NCBI RefSeq assembly: GCF_014898815.1
Contig: NW_026515477.1
Coordinates: forward strand, 124,001-188,000
Origin: Panonychus citri
Taxonomy: Eukaryota; Arthropoda; Arachnida; Trombidiformes; Tetranychidae
DNA length: 64,000 bases
Reading direction: 5' to 3'
In this document: in pieces, positions 47,671 through 60,521 of the stretch
Position numbering within the stretch: the stretch's first letter is position 1
How the letters are laid out: each line of letters starts with the position of its first letter
Made by a program: the position numbers and the translations under genes
Notes under the pieces: model-generated
Seen by the model: only the letters and a program-made list of their open reading frames with translations
Told to the model about the DNA's origin: nothing
Database searches by the model: none

Positions 47671-48831
47671 GGTAAGATCTTAGTTAATGGTTGGAGGTGT
47701 GGCCAATGGTTAGTTTTCACACTAATCTTATCAATTAATCGATTTAATTAATTAACATGAGACCTTATGATGAAGACTATTGTTTTTTTAAAATGAGTTT
47801 CCATGAGTTTGATTTTTCTAAATTAACTTTAGTTAATTTTGATTCAATGATTACATGTGACCGTGAAATATTACCTGGGTTTGAGTTTGCTAAACATGTT
47901 AAATTGATCAATGCCCCTAAAGCCCATCGATGTGTCGACTCTAATTGTGACGGTGTAATGACTATTGAGAAAAGAGATTCACTCAAATTGAAATACCGGT
48001 ACCACTGCAACAAGTGCAACGCAGTACTTAACTTAGCCCAATATACATGGTTTTCAGGTAGCCGGTTGGATGTGTTGATGTCGTTGAGGTTGATATTTTT
48101 TTGGACAACCAAATGCTCAGTAAATTTTACCGCTAAAGCCCTTGGGCTAAATAAAAATACTGTGCTTAATTACTTCAGCGAGTTAAGAGAGATATGTATT
48201 AATAAATGTACTGACAACAAGGTAAAAATCGGTGGTGATGGTCATGAGGTCGAGGTGGACGAAACTAAGGTTTTTCACAGAAAAAGTCATCGTGGTCGTT
48301 TAACGTTTCAAGAGAGAAAAAAGTCGTGGGTTATTGGAGGCATTGATCGTGAAACAAATGCTTGTTTCGCTGAGCTGGCAGCCGACCGAGGATCTGAAAC
48401 AATTAAGGTGCTAATAACCCGACGTGTTCACCAAAAAACTCGTCTATTGACGGACAAGTGGAGATCTTATTTGTGTCTCAATAATTGTGGTTATGTAGTG
48501 AACCAAGTTAATCACTCGAAAAATTTTGTTGATCCAAATGATCCGACCGTCAACACACAAAAAATAGAGAGAAACTGGCGCTCACTTAAGGCCTGCTTAC
48601 CGAAAAGTGCACATGGAAAAGGTCGAAGTAGTTACATAGAAGAATTTGTCTATCGGAAAACATATTTTACGAAAAATTTTGGTTCTAATTACTCGATTGT
48701 ACTACAAGATATCGCTTCTTTCTATCCGGGTTGTTTCTTATATGAATGAGTGAATTAAATCGATTAATTGATAAGATTAGTGTGAAAACTAACCATTGGC
48801 CACACCTCCAACCATTAACTAAGATCTTACC
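47671..48831 (+). mobile_element. Complete Merlin (IS1016/ISXO2-type) DNA transposon
   Basis: 1161 bp with perfect 79-bp terminal inverted repeats (47671-47749 and 48753-48831; ends GGTAAGATCTTAG and CTAAGATCTTACC). It is flanked by an 8-bp direct duplication GATATTTT (47663-47670 and 48832-48839). Merlin elements make 8-9 bp duplications, so size and family agree. The transposase inside is uninterrupted. Perfect repeats and duplication imply a young insertion. It sits in intron 2 of FAS copy 3, opposite in orientation to the host gene. Confidence 0.93.
47757..48749 (+). CDS. Merlin transposase (DDE, ISXO2-like)
   Basis: 330 aa, intact, ATG at 47757 just inside the left inverted repeat, stop TGA at 48747-48749. 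An N-terminal zinc-ribbon-like motif (C59, C64, C84, C87) and a helix-turn-helix-like segment (TAKALGLNKNTVLNYF) precede the catalytic core. The ISXO2/IS1016 signature follows: EVEVDET with Asp168, LLTDKWRSY with Asp233, and TQKIERNWRSLK with Glu271, a complete DDE triad. In this family the enzyme cuts at the inverted repeats and inserts by cut-and-paste with 8-9 bp duplications. A start at Met13 is also possible. Completeness of element and enzyme makes it a candidate active autonomous copy. Confidence 0.92.
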   Translation: MRPYDEDYCFFKMSFHEFDFSKLTLVNFDSMITCDREILPGFEFAKHVKLINAPKAHRCVDSNCDGVMTIEKRDSLKLKYRYHCNKCNAVLNLAQYTWFSGSRLDVLMSLRLIFFWTTKCSVNFTAKALGLNKNTVLNYFSELREICINKCTDNKVKIGGDGHEVEVDETKVFHRKSHRGRLTFQERKKSWVIGGIDRETNACFAELAADRGSETIKVLITRRVHQKTRLLTDKWRSYLCLNNCGYVVNQVNHSKNFVDPNDPTVNTQKIERNWRSLKACLPKSAHGKGRSSYIEEFVYRKTYFTKNFGSNYSIVLQDIASFYPGCFLYE

Positions 48832-49932
48832 GATATTTTTTTACCAAAAAAATTTGATTCTCTGTAAGGACATGAAAAGTTGTCGATGGAATAAAAAATT
48901 CATGATCTGGAAACGTATCGTTGCTGAGAAAAAGCGACCTTTCAACTTCGAGCTTGCTTTTCTCGAAAACTACTGATCAGATAAAAAAAAAATAAAAAAA
49001 TGTATTTGGACTTCATATTTGTGATCCTACACAAAGTTTTAGCTCTTAACTCAAAACTAAAATTTGATTTGATTATCTCTTACCTGAATCAATGATCGCC
49101 TCATAAGTGACCTCCAATAATTTCCTTAATTGTGGATCCATATGATGAGCTTGATATTCGGGGATCGAAAAAAATTGAGCATCGAATTTGTTTAAATTAC
49201 AAACTTTTCCACTTGCTTGAGGTAAACCATTATGACCTGTAAATCCATTCATTCAACGTATAAAATATAATTAATAACTAGCAAGAATAATTAAATGATC
49301 CATTTAATTAGAGAACAATTGTTTCTTTCTTAAGGTATGACTGGTAATGTTTTGGATTAATTTTTTAAAATTAATATCAACTCTTCTATTCCTTATCTTA
49401 TTTCATGGAATAGTCCAAAAGTCTTGTGAGTAAAGGAGATTGATTTTATCTTAAATTGTATCGATATCATTGTTAGCACAAAGTTATCATAGTTGGAAAT
49501 TTGATGAATAATAATAATAAAATAAATATAAATAATAAATTATAAGAAATGCAAAATAATAATAAAGGTAAAGCGAAAGAATATGCAAATTACTGATAGA
49601 GATAATGGATTTTTGACTTATAGCCTTAGGTAGGTTTAGGTTTTTATCGGAAACTCAAAAAGCGTAATTCGAAATATTTTCATAATGATTAAATCATACA
49701 GTCCATTGAACCGATAAGCAGTAATTGTTGATATTAATTACTGATGAATTTATTTACCTGAACGGAATCGATCATTTCCTCCGGTCATTAGATCAACTGA
49801 ATTAAATAAATTTTCAATAAATTCATCCACTGATTCTGATTTCGGAAATCGTCCAGACATTCCTGAGATGACCACATCCTCTTTCACTTTCCATTTACGA
49901 TGAATAAAGTTATCGTTATATTTAATATCCAT

Positions 49933-51269
49933 TATTTTAGTTTTGTTAATTGGACAATAAAGAAATAATATGAATTATTGTTAATTAGAACGCTTAAAAA
50001 ATGAAACAAGTAAAGGATGAGTATACAAAATTCAGAATTTCACTTATATATTTAGAGTATAAGACGATCAAGGTTCTTTCGAGCATTGAATATAAAATTA
50101 CAATTGTAAAGTTGATGATAGATTAATAGGAAAAGTTATCGGTTAGATTATTAAGATAAATGCGATGTATATTCGCATTATCTGAGTGCATCGTAGCTCC
50201 GCCTGATCGGAACCTCTTTCAGGGCCAATTCTGTTTTCGTTGATTCCTTTGGACACTCAGAAATTTTAATACAATAAGTTTATCGAGAATAAAACAAAAT
50301 CAAAACAGAAAATTAATGACAATTAAGTATAATTAACTTACTCTCTCTTGAAAAGTTCAAAATTGATTAATATTGTTGCAATTCAACATGTTTGATTAAC
50401 TTGTTAGCTTTTAATTTAATTATCCTTTACGAACTTTCATTTAATTAATTGATATGATTATAATCAGAATAATTTTCGCCTTTTTGTTTTCTCTGAATTA
50501 AGATGAAGATAATAAGAGTTATTTTCCAAATAATTTCAGAACTCTTAAACTGCTCTAAGATCAATAGTTATTTAATTATTCTGACGTAAAGTGATTAAAA
50601 TTATCATTTAATTTAATTGGATGTGATTAAAGCAAAAAGATACAAAAACTTTTCTTTCTCAATTTATAAACTTACATTTTGATTAACCTTCGATGAAACG
50701 AAAACAAGATTAATTTTCTCGAGATAATCGGAATCAGATAGATTGATTCTTATCGATTAGATAGTTGATTGTAAAGTTTAATTATAATAAAGATAATTTG
50801 ATAACATGAAGGTTAACATAAAATTATGAGGGAACTGAACTTGTTGTTTATCAAATTGATAATATCAATAATAAAACTGATGATTAATTGTTGTTTTTAA
50901 TTACATTGTTATTGTATCAATGTTACTTGTTTATTTGTCGGTATTAAGTCAATCGGTAACTGAATTTGTTGATTAAAATCTTGTGAGTGAATTATTTGCA
51001 TTTGATGATCATCAAAACTCAGGCCTTTAGTTAATTATTAATAGATTAAATTAATTCAAAATATTAATTTAATAATTATGCAAACAATTAAAAGTACATT
51101 TGTATTATTTTCTTAGTGGATTTACTTGTAAATCAATCTTGTCAAGAAAACTTTTCAACGATTTATAGTTGATATTAACTTGACTTTATATTTATCGATA
51201 TTTACGAAATTATGAATTTATATCCTAAACAATTGCTGATTATAATTCTTGGTTATTAATTCAATTAGA
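49933..51269. promoter_or_regulatory. 5' flank of FAS copy 3, conserved with that of copy 4
   Basis: From about 50188 to 50860 the sequence is nearly identical to 60748-61500 upstream of copy 4. A locally GC-richer block (50196-50265: CTCCGCCTGATCGGAACC, CAGGGCCAATTCTG) and, on the minus strand, a GTAAGT donor-like site after GAGAGA near 50341 occur in both. These may mark a 5' UTR exon. It contrasts with the unrelated 5' flanks of copies 1 and 2. Confidence 0.5.
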
Positions 51270-54200
51270 TTATTGGGTGTTTGTTATATCGTTATTATTA
51301 TCATCTTCTTGGATAATGAAGAAATTGTTTGTTATTTTCTCGATAGCGTCCAAATTTGATCCAATTACCGTGTGATGATTACCATCGAAAAAGTGTTCGG
51401 TTCCAAGCTAAGAGAAAATCGCATAAATAATTAGTAAACTGTGGACAAGATCAGATTGGTTATTCAATTGATCAGTAGCTTTGAACTTTACTTTGGTTTT
51501 TCTTACTTTGAATTGAGTTTGTTTTGCATTTTGTAGTAATGGTAGATCAGTTTTAGCTCGAATATGAATTATTTCAGTTTTTCGATTTCATTTTTGGTGA
51601 ATAATTGGCAAGAATTTGTGCTTTTTGAAAATTAAGTTCATTTACTTTAGAAATCATATCTGCTTTATCTTCGGGAATTCCTTTATCGATCATTATTTTT
51701 GTGAATTTTTCGAATCTTTCTTTTCGATTGGAGCAATTAGCTATTTCAGCATCGAATTGATTTGGGTCGAAATTCGCTAAAATTCTTTTCATTACACTCT
51801 TAATAAACTCAGTCTCTTGGGTACTCAAAGGAGCATCATCGATACGATTTTTGAGAGTTTCTACCACGTTTTTCAACTTTTCAGGATCAGCATCTATTAG
51901 AATTAATTTCTCGATAATAGGTCCACTTCCGTTGGACACAAATCGAGTTTCCAATTCACAAGCGATATTATAAGCAATAATTCCTCCAAAAGAATAGCCA
52001 ATCATATGTAACTTGTCACTTGGTGAATGACATTTGGTCAAATAATCAGCATAATAATTTGCTGCAGACTCGATTGATGTAAGAGAGGAAAGATCGTAGG
52101 TCCAATTAAGTCCAAGTGCTGGTCTTTTGATACGATCAATTAGACCATTCAATATATCATAATTTCCTTCAAGGGGAGGAACATAATAGATCGGTCTGAA
52201 TGAATTTGATTCTTTTAATGCACTATTTAGATTGCTGGTTATTGTTTTTGGAACTTGCAGAGATAAAAGTGACCCTGTCATCGTATTTATTTCACTCGAT
52301 TCATTTACGCCCAAGCTGTTATTTGTCAGAGATTCTGATGTTTGTTTACCATTTTTAATTTTGTTTGATAATTCCTTTAATTTAATGATGGTTAGAGCTC
52401 GAATCTCCTTCGAGTTCATTGAGACACTGTACTGTTTCTCTAAAACTTGTTGAACTTCAATCGCCATCAACGAATCCATACCGAGTTCACCTAAAGTAAC
52501 ATTTGGATCAAGTGAGTTAACATCTTTGAAACCCAAAATATGACAAATTGAACTGACTATGTCTCCAGATCCAGTTGAAAAGCTTTTGGTATCAACTGAT
52601 TTCACCAAACTTGACAAAACAGGAACAGGATAAACCAATGCTCGTTCTAGTACAGAGAAACAGGAGTGAATTCGTTGAGCTTGTGTACCTCGAATAGAAT
52701 CAACTTGAACTCCGAATTTTTCAACAACAAATCCAACATCACCAACGTATCCCCATTGGATCGCTAGACCATGAAGTCCATGTTTGAATCTCTCTTGACA
52801 AATCGATTCCATATAAGAATTGGCTAATCCATAGTTAGATTGACCTGTATTACCTCGTCCACAAGCGACTGATGAAAAGATGACAAAATAATCAACTGGA
52901 GCCATTGATCGAGTTAATTTATCTAAATTCTTTGTTATTTTTACTTTAGATGAACAAACTTTTTCATAAGTTTCAGCATTTTGATCGGATATTAAAGCAT
53001 CAGACAAAACGAGAGCACAATTAAATATCCCACCAATTGGATAAGGTGAAAGGGATTCGAAAAGCGAACAACAATCTTGTTCATTAGTTAAATCGTGTGT
53101 CGATATGATGACATTAGCACCAAGTGACTCTAATCGATCCAAAGACAGTTTATGATAAGACGTCTTAGGTCCTGATCGAGAATTAAGAACCAATTGACGA
53201 ACACCTTTTTTGACCAACCAAGATGCTAATTCCAAACCAAATCCACCGAACCCGCCGATAATAATATAAGCTTTAGTTGGATAGAAAATCGGAGATCTAA
53301 TTGCCAATGGGATCGATTGAGCTTCATGTATATTTTTCAATGCTTCTGTGGTAGAATTAATTTCGTCATCTAGAATCCTAACCAAGACTTTCCCAATATG
53401 TTTACCTGTAGCCATAAATCGAAAAGCCTTTTCAACCTGATTTATTTCGAAAACTTTTCGTGGAAGTGGCTTAACTGCTCCTGAAGCGATTCCTTGGATC
53501 ATAAATGATCTAATTTCCTTTCTGGCTGGTTCCAAATTGTCTTTTTCACCGACCATATGACTTGAAGTGTTGAAAAACAAATCGAGTAAAATACTATGGA
53601 AAGTTCGACCCTCATCGAAAAGTCCCACGTTAATCTTATTATTCTGCATCATGTCATATTTACCGATTTCAAGGAACCGACCACCCGGTGCTAAACATCT
53701 AACACTTGCTTGTAGTTTGTCCTCAGATAATGAATTGAGAATCACATCAACACCTCGACCATTTGTGTGCCTAAGAATATGTTCTTCGAATGTAGTTGAT
53801 CTCGAATGAGCGAAACTCGTCTCGTCGAGTGAAGGAAATTGTTCTTGGAGAAACTTCCGTTTTTCGTCTGTACCAACCGTTGTAAAGATTCGACAATTCA
53901 TACTAAGACAAATGTTTATCGCTGCTATTCCAACTCCTCCAGTTCCTGCATGAATAAGAACAGATTCTCCTTGATGAAGTTTACCACGAATCAATAGACT
54001 ATAAAGCGCAGTTGCATAAACAACCGGTACGGTAGCTGCATCTTCCATGGTCCATGTTGAAGGAATAGGCCAACTGAAATCATTTGGCCCAATTATGAGT
54101 TTAGTCGCTAATGCTCGATGAGGGACAAGACCCATAATCCTGTTACCATTCGAATCGACACCAGCATATTCTAATCCGATTGGTGTTGGCATTTCTATTG

Positions 54201-57200
54201 GCGTGCGCCAATCGGGATTCAGATTAGAAGGTAGTCTTCCAGTCGTATGCATAATATCTTTGAAATTAAGAGACGAATAGTTGATTGTCACGAGAGATTG
54301 ACCTTTTTTAGGGTCAGGAATTGGATTGAATTGAGTCCATACAAGTGATGAAAGATCACCAGGAATTAAACATTGGACATAAGCATCTTTACTTAGGATT
54401 AAACATTTGCTATCGGTCTCTGGTTTTGTCGGTATCTCGAAGTGACAATAATCTCCCCATCCGAGTTTATCGTCATAAATATTGAATTTACAATCATTGG
54501 TTATTAGTTGACGGAAAATTGAACTATGCAAATCGATTGATGATAAATCGATTCCTTTAGAACCAGGTTGAAGAGCAACACAACGAATTCGAGATCCATA
54601 AGGTTCTAAACTCAGACATTTAGCTAAACCAAGTACACTCACATCGGAAACATTTTGACTTATCAACCAAATGATTGATTCCTCATCAGCTTTTATTTCA
54701 TCTTTGAGATTATCGAGCCACGAATATTCAAATGGATTAACTCGGATAATCTTATGTTTTTCAAGATTAATCGACTCTGGTAACTTTTTGAACATTAATC
54801 CGACCAAAGGTAACGAATCAGGTGAAAGGGTTCGTTTACTTATACAAACCCAATTATTTTCTTTCATTTTTTCAATTAGTACATTTGAGTCAATTGAATG
54901 CGGAAGAAAATCTTTCAATAGATTTTGAACAAATAGATTCGATCTTAGACTTTCTAGGTTAGATGAGTTCTCTCTAGTCAATACTAACAAATGACCATTG
55001 GGTTTTAGAATCGATTGAATTTTTTCGATATTCTCGATTAATGAATCAATTGACTGATTAGATAGTTTGTAAATAACTAAATCATTTTTACTCAAGTCGC
55101 TTGGAGCTGGTGATTCATTGATATCCCAAACAATTGTATTCACAGCCGAAAGTTTATCAGCAATTTCTGGCTCAGGTACAGTTGATCTCACCAGAATATA
55201 ATCTGATTTGATCAATCCTAATGATTGAAGCTCGATAAATGATTTGATAGAATCAAAGAGGAAAGCTTGAGAATCATTGATTTCGACAATTTTGGAGTTC
55301 GAATTGTCAGAACTGTTATAGACTTGATAATTAGCTGCTGTATTTACAAAAGCTTTCAGAAATCGTGGATCTGAATGAAGAACTGCATTTGTACCAATCA
55401 ACATGTCATCAGATAGTTTAGAGGTAATTTCTATTGTTGGTGTTTCTCCTCGACACAAACAGATTAAATAATTAGCCAATGAATGTTGATCTTTTTTCAG
55501 GTCAATTGTATTCGAAAATGATTCCATTTCCTCTGCGCTAATCTCAATCGAGGTTAGAGTCTTTTTTTTAAACAAATCAATTAGTTCAAAAATCATTGCT
55601 GAATAAGATTCGATTGATTGTAAGGTCATTTCATCGACTACACAACTTTCATGAAATGGAACAAAGTCATAGGTCTCGAGTGTAACTGATTGATTTCGTC
55701 GATTTGCATCGGATGCGAGGAGACCTTTGATCCAAATACCATCGGTCATAACTGTCTGAGTTATCGGGTCGTGATACACATCAAATTCTGGATTTTTTCG
55801 TCTGGATGAGTCTCCATTCGAACTTTCATCCTCAGATGGATTTGCGTTTGGTGATTCAGAAGCCTTTTGTGTATCATTTAGATGCAAGGATCTATTGAAT
55901 CGATTAACTGTTTCCATGATAGATACTGGATCACAGATTAATGATTGGAAACCTGTAGGAATATAAAGGTCACGATTCTTTTGACTTGAGAGCAAAATTA
56001 ACTGTAAAGCTGAATCAGTAAATGTTACCCAAGTTTTCAGAAAACTGAAAATTCCGGCTTGAGTTCTTTCTAACATGGATGAAGCTTTTAACTGCGAGCT
56101 ATTCGGTTCTCGCCATTCAACTTTTCCATGTAATCCTGAGCTCGAAGCTGAAGTTAATTTCTGGAAATGTGGACCATAATCGTAACCACGAACTCGTAAC
56201 TCTTTATAAATATCATCAGTATTTAGATTGTAATCACTAGTTTCTTCAATTCTCAATTTAGGGTTAGAAGTTTTAACAAGATCCAAATCTGGATTACCAA
56301 AAGCTTTACCAGAAGCAACAATATCATTACTTTCAATGATATTAAAAGTCCCGTTATCAGGTGAATATTGGACGCTAAATTTGATATCCCTTTTTGGAAG
56401 AACTGTAGCTCGAATCAATCTGATGTCACGAAATTCAATTGGAAATTTTGTCGGTACGGATCCGTGACATTTAGCAACCGTGTACCAAACAAGCATCAAT
56501 AACCCAGTCGCTGGATAAAGGATTCGACCATCGATTTTATGATCGGCCAAGAACCAATCTTCAGAATCAGTGAGATTAACTGTGAAATTATTGGTGGTTG
56601 TTAATTTCGTTATATTGAAGTATTCAGGATATTTGAAGACTTTCCAATCGGCCGAATGATCAAATTTGATTAATGAATTAAGTGAAAGAGTATCAACTGG
56701 AACAGGATAATTAACAGTTGGATATAAATGTTCAAGACAATAATCGATTCCTTGGTCAGCGTAAATTTTACCTAAACAGGTAAATAAACTTTCACCAGAT
56801 AGAAAACCTTCATCGTTGTTGGATAAATTATATTGAATAAAATTAACAGTTGGACTTTTTGAATTGACGATTGTTTTCGGTGCATAGAATGGTTGCTCAT
56901 CAATAGTAATTATTATCGTTGCGGCTTGTGTAAGCTTTTTAACCATTTGAATGTAATGATCTGAGAATAAAATTGTCTTGATCATGTGACTTTTGAATTT
57001 ATTGATAACTTCTTGATTCCGTCCTGGATTCATTAAGATATTTTTATCTAAACCATTGAAATATCCACGATCGTCAATTGATTCTCCAGACCATTTAATC
57101 GTTATATTAGCAAGTTGTAGATTGATGATCGAATAAAATATTTCTTCATAATGTCCTGAGATGATACATGATTTACCTGATGTTTTCTTTGTGAGTTTTA

Positions 57201-59809
57201 TTCCTTCTGATAAATGAGGTTTAATTTGTTCATATGACGATAAAACTTCAATTGTTGGATTGATTATTGATTGGTCTTTTATTTGGAAGAAATGTCCAAA
57301 CCAATAAGCCATTAGAATGACTTCTTGTTCAGTCATCTTATTGTTGGCATAAAGATTAATCAAAGATCCAATTGTTGGAATCACAACTCCATCGATATTT
57401 AATTGTATCGATTTAAATAGATTAACAAGCGCCAATTGAATAGCAATTGATTTAACAATCGATTCCAAAGGGTTGATAACTTCCATCTCACCAAAAACGA
57501 GATCAAATAAATTCGATTTAAAAGGTTTGAGGTAAGATACTAATCTATTGATGGTATCAGAGAAAACAGGTAAATCTTTAAGATTTGGATCAACGTTGAT
57601 TAGATTTGTTGATGATGTTAAATAGACTTTTTTATGCTCAACTGAATCGAGTTGATTTCCAATGAAATGTTTCATTGAATATTTTCCAGGTTCTCCTTCA
57701 ATCAATGTGAATCCACGATGAGACATTTTACGAGTTTTCGAATATTCATTAAGAAGATCGAGAAATGATCTGGTTAATTTATTGACCGATGATTCGAGAT
57801 AATTTTGGACATGTTTTATGCCCTCAACTGAACGACCAGGGATATTTACTAATCGAGGGCATTTTGATAAAGTTAAATTGAACTCATCAGCCGATGATCG
57901 GACGTCATGACCTCGGAGAATAACATGAACATTAGCACCACCGAAACCAAAGCAACTCAGTGAAATAATTTCACCTTTGAAAGGAGTAATGGTTGTAACT
58001 GGAACAATTGTCTTATTCATTAGTCCTTCAATTCGAGGATTAGGACTCTCGAAATTTATATTTGGAGGGATAAGACCTTTTTGAAATACCATGTTGGCTT
58101 TAACTGTAGCGCAAAGACCTGACGCGGCCTCAGCATGTCCCATATTAGATTTTAAACACCCAACTTTCAGCGGGTCTGATGGATCTCTACCAATACAAAA
58201 AACATCGTGAATTGCGTTTAGTTCAACGGGATCACCAGCCTGAGTACCAGTACAATGAGCCTCGACATAGCTCACTTTGGTTGGATCAAGATCAACTTCA
58301 GTGTAAGTTTCGTACATCAACTGTCGTTGTAATTTGACCGATGGAAATGAAATACCCTGATCTTTATAACCATCGGCATTGGATCGACAATTAACTATCG
58401 TTGAGTAAATACGTTTAGCATCTGGTGCTTTTTGTAATACGATACAACAAACGGCTTCAGATCTTCCATAACCATCAGCTGATTTATCGAGACATTTTGA
58501 TCTACCATAACGGGAAACCATTTGTAGGTCACGAAACTGTGTAGTGACAAATGGTATTAAGCAAATGTTGAATCCAGCGACCAAAGCTTTATCACAAATT
58601 CCTGATTTAATTGCTGCGAATGCTTCATTCAGTGCTGAAAAACTTGACCCACAGGCTGTGTCGAAGTGACCTATTGGTCCTTTCAGATCGAAAACATAGG
58701 AAATCAATGTTGCATACATTTGTTTGTATTGAGGAAACTCAAGTTGCTCTTCCGCCCAGGCTATTTCAGTCTCAGCAAATGATGACCCATAGAAAAATCC
58801 AGTGTTAGTTCCTCTTAATGATTCAATTCCCAAACCTAAGGTATAAACAGATAAATCCCAAAGAATTTGAGTTTCCAGACTTTTTTAATCATTTTAAATT
58901 GTTATTTACAATTCAGGTGAAATATTATAATAGCTGATTGATTAAAATAAGTAAGTATATTCCAAAAACACGTGTCATTCAAATTCAATTTCTCAAACAA
59001 TTTCGACAGAAAGTTTGGCCATACTTGTCACTTATATCAATAAATTACGAATTGATATTAATGAAAAGTTTCGATCATTATATTTTAAAGGCATTATTGT
59101 CAATTGAATTTAGTTTGATTTTAGAGCTCAATCCGTTTCATTCCTTACACCCTTTAATTATTTTTTAATTCAATCAATTTGAACCTAAAGACTTAACTCT
59201 GATTCGGTCCATTATAATTGCCACAATTCAATATTTTTGTAACTAAAAATATTGGTTCTAAGTGTAGCAAGACTAACTAATGAACTAATGATTCGTCTAA
59301 ATAAAAAATTTCAATCAAGATTGTAATTGACTTAAATCATTTCTTACCTGAATCAATGATCGCCTCATAAGTGACTTCCAACAATTTCCTCAACTGTGGG
59401 TCCATGAGATCTGCCTGATATTCAGGGATCGAAAAAAATTGAGCATCGAATTCATGTAGATTACAAACTTTTCCACTTGCTTGAGGTAAACCATTATGAC
59501 CTGTAAATTAATCGATTGAACGTAGACTATTAAAAAGTAGCAAGAATTTTCTTGAGGACATCAAGAAGAAAATGGTAAATGTAGAAAATGATCTGTTTCT
59601 TTTAATAACGCATATGAAATGAGTATATTCAAAATTTTATGGTTACTTTTTCACTTCTATTCTACTCTTCTACTTCTATTATCCTTGTTCTACAGAAAAG
59701 TATGAGAATATTGTGAATAAAGAATTTTACATTCAATTTATAAACATCGTTGAAATTATTATACATATGTAACAGTTAGAAGTTTGCTCGATGCATTGTA
59801 AGAAAGGAA

Positions 59810-59883
<74 letters not shown>

Positions 59884-60521
59884 TTCTCTCAATGATTCAA
59901 AAATTAGTATACAGCCAAAGACTTTGAGTTTGCAACCACTTTTTAAATCATTCACGCAGTCAATGACAAGCAAATAACTTTTGATATCTGACCAGTTGAC
60001 CATTTTAAGACTACATCACTTAAATTAGTGGACAAACTTATCATCATATCTCTGGGTTAACTTTATCTCTCATTGATTATATTCAACTGCGTGGATGATT
60101 TAAAAAGTGGTTGCGAACTCAAAGTCTTTGGTTGTATATAAATTTTGACCTTTAGCTTTATAAATTCGGTAAAGTTTTTTCTGATTGAGACTAACAAAAA
60201 CTAAATTTTACGTATGTTTATAGCTCAAGGTAAATTCTTCTCGGAAAATCAAAAAATCGTAATAATTTTATGTTGACTAAATCATAAAATCCATTAAACC
60301 GATAAGCGGTAATTTTTGATAATTAGTAATTAATAAATTTATATACCTGATTGAAATCGATCATTTCCTCCGGTCATCATATCAACTGAGTTAAATAGAT
60401 TTGCTGTAAATTCATCCACCGAATCTGATTTTGGGAATCGACCAGACATTCCCGAGATGACCACATCCTCTTTCACTTTCCATTTACGATGAATAAAGTT
60501 ATCATTGTATTTAATATCCAT
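51270..60521 (-). CDS. FASN-like: FAS-like megasynthase, copy 4 (7.26 kb open frame; late 2-nt frameshift)
   Basis: Exons: 60347-60521 (ATG 60521), 59348-59500, 51507-58835 and 51270-51407 (stop TAA). Residue numbers count from the ATG. KS: Cys171 in DTACGSS, EAHCTGT, SNMGHAEA. MAT-like region: elbow IPTIG near 594 where FAS has GHSLG, so Ser is replaced by Thr and the preceding His by Pro, and no GQG-Q entry motif is seen. DH: His near 873 in DHKIDGRILYPATG and FTDSALQ. Methyltransferase-like core without SAM motif. ER: HAGTGGVG near 1738. KR: GGFGGFG near 1967, SNYGLANS. ACP: Ser near 2229 in GMDSLM. TE: Ser near 2388 in GYSFGG, LIDADPEKL. A 2-nt deletion near 51582 ends the frame after 2529 residues, before the last exon with GNHHTVIG (TE His). 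As written the TE is incomplete. Predicted role: cytosolic reductive acyl/polyketide synthesis depending on an acyltransferase in trans (inference). Confidence 0.8.
59807..59882. repeat. GAAA/GA microsatellite
   Basis: About twelve GAAA units followed by GA units in intron 1 of FAS copy 4, immediately left of a MITE. Confidence 0.85.
59910..60136. mobile_element. MITE with TACAGCC-type inverted repeats, copy 2
   Basis: Terminal inverted repeats of about 55-60 bp: left TACAGCCAAAGACTTTGAG then TTTGCAACCACTTTTTAAATC, right the complement ending AAAGTCTTTGGTTGTA. TA-flanked. Related in its ends and in the TTTTTAAATCATT-GCGC block to 22112-22302. It lies in intron 1 of FAS copy 4. Confidence 0.6.

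Larger units (their letters stand above)
39195..49932 (-). pseudogene. FASN-like: FAS-like megasynthase, copy 3 (frameshifts, KR loop deletion, transposon in intron 2)
   Basis: Exons: 49758-49932 (ATG 49932), 49084-49236, 39381-46709 and 39195-39296 (stop TAA). The intron between exons 2 and 3 is enlarged to about 2.4 kb and contains a complete Merlin transposon. The domain series matches the other copies; the MAT-like elbow is ISTIG. Frameshifts relative to sisters are near 46514, 45509, 43612, 43490 (a duplicated GATTGTC unit), 42173, 41704 and 39750; most are one-base homopolymer contractions. An in-frame 9-bp deletion near 41129 shortens the KR NADPH loop from GGFGGFGLEL to GGFGLEL, which should impair cofactor binding. 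TE serine (GYSFGG), aspartate (LIDADPEKL) and histidine (GNHHTVIG) are present. The last exon ends earlier than in copies 4 and 5 (FFDIQ). Confidence 0.8.

Noticed and set aside
47529..47751. Short open frames at both ends of the Merlin element with similar protein sequence
   Set aside because: They are translations of the 79-bp terminal inverted repeat, not genes.
15116..58808. Many plus-strand open frames of 60-110 codons inside the FAS copies
   Set aside because: Each recurs at the same place in several copies as the antisense of conserved FAS coding sequence; none has its own start context or family.
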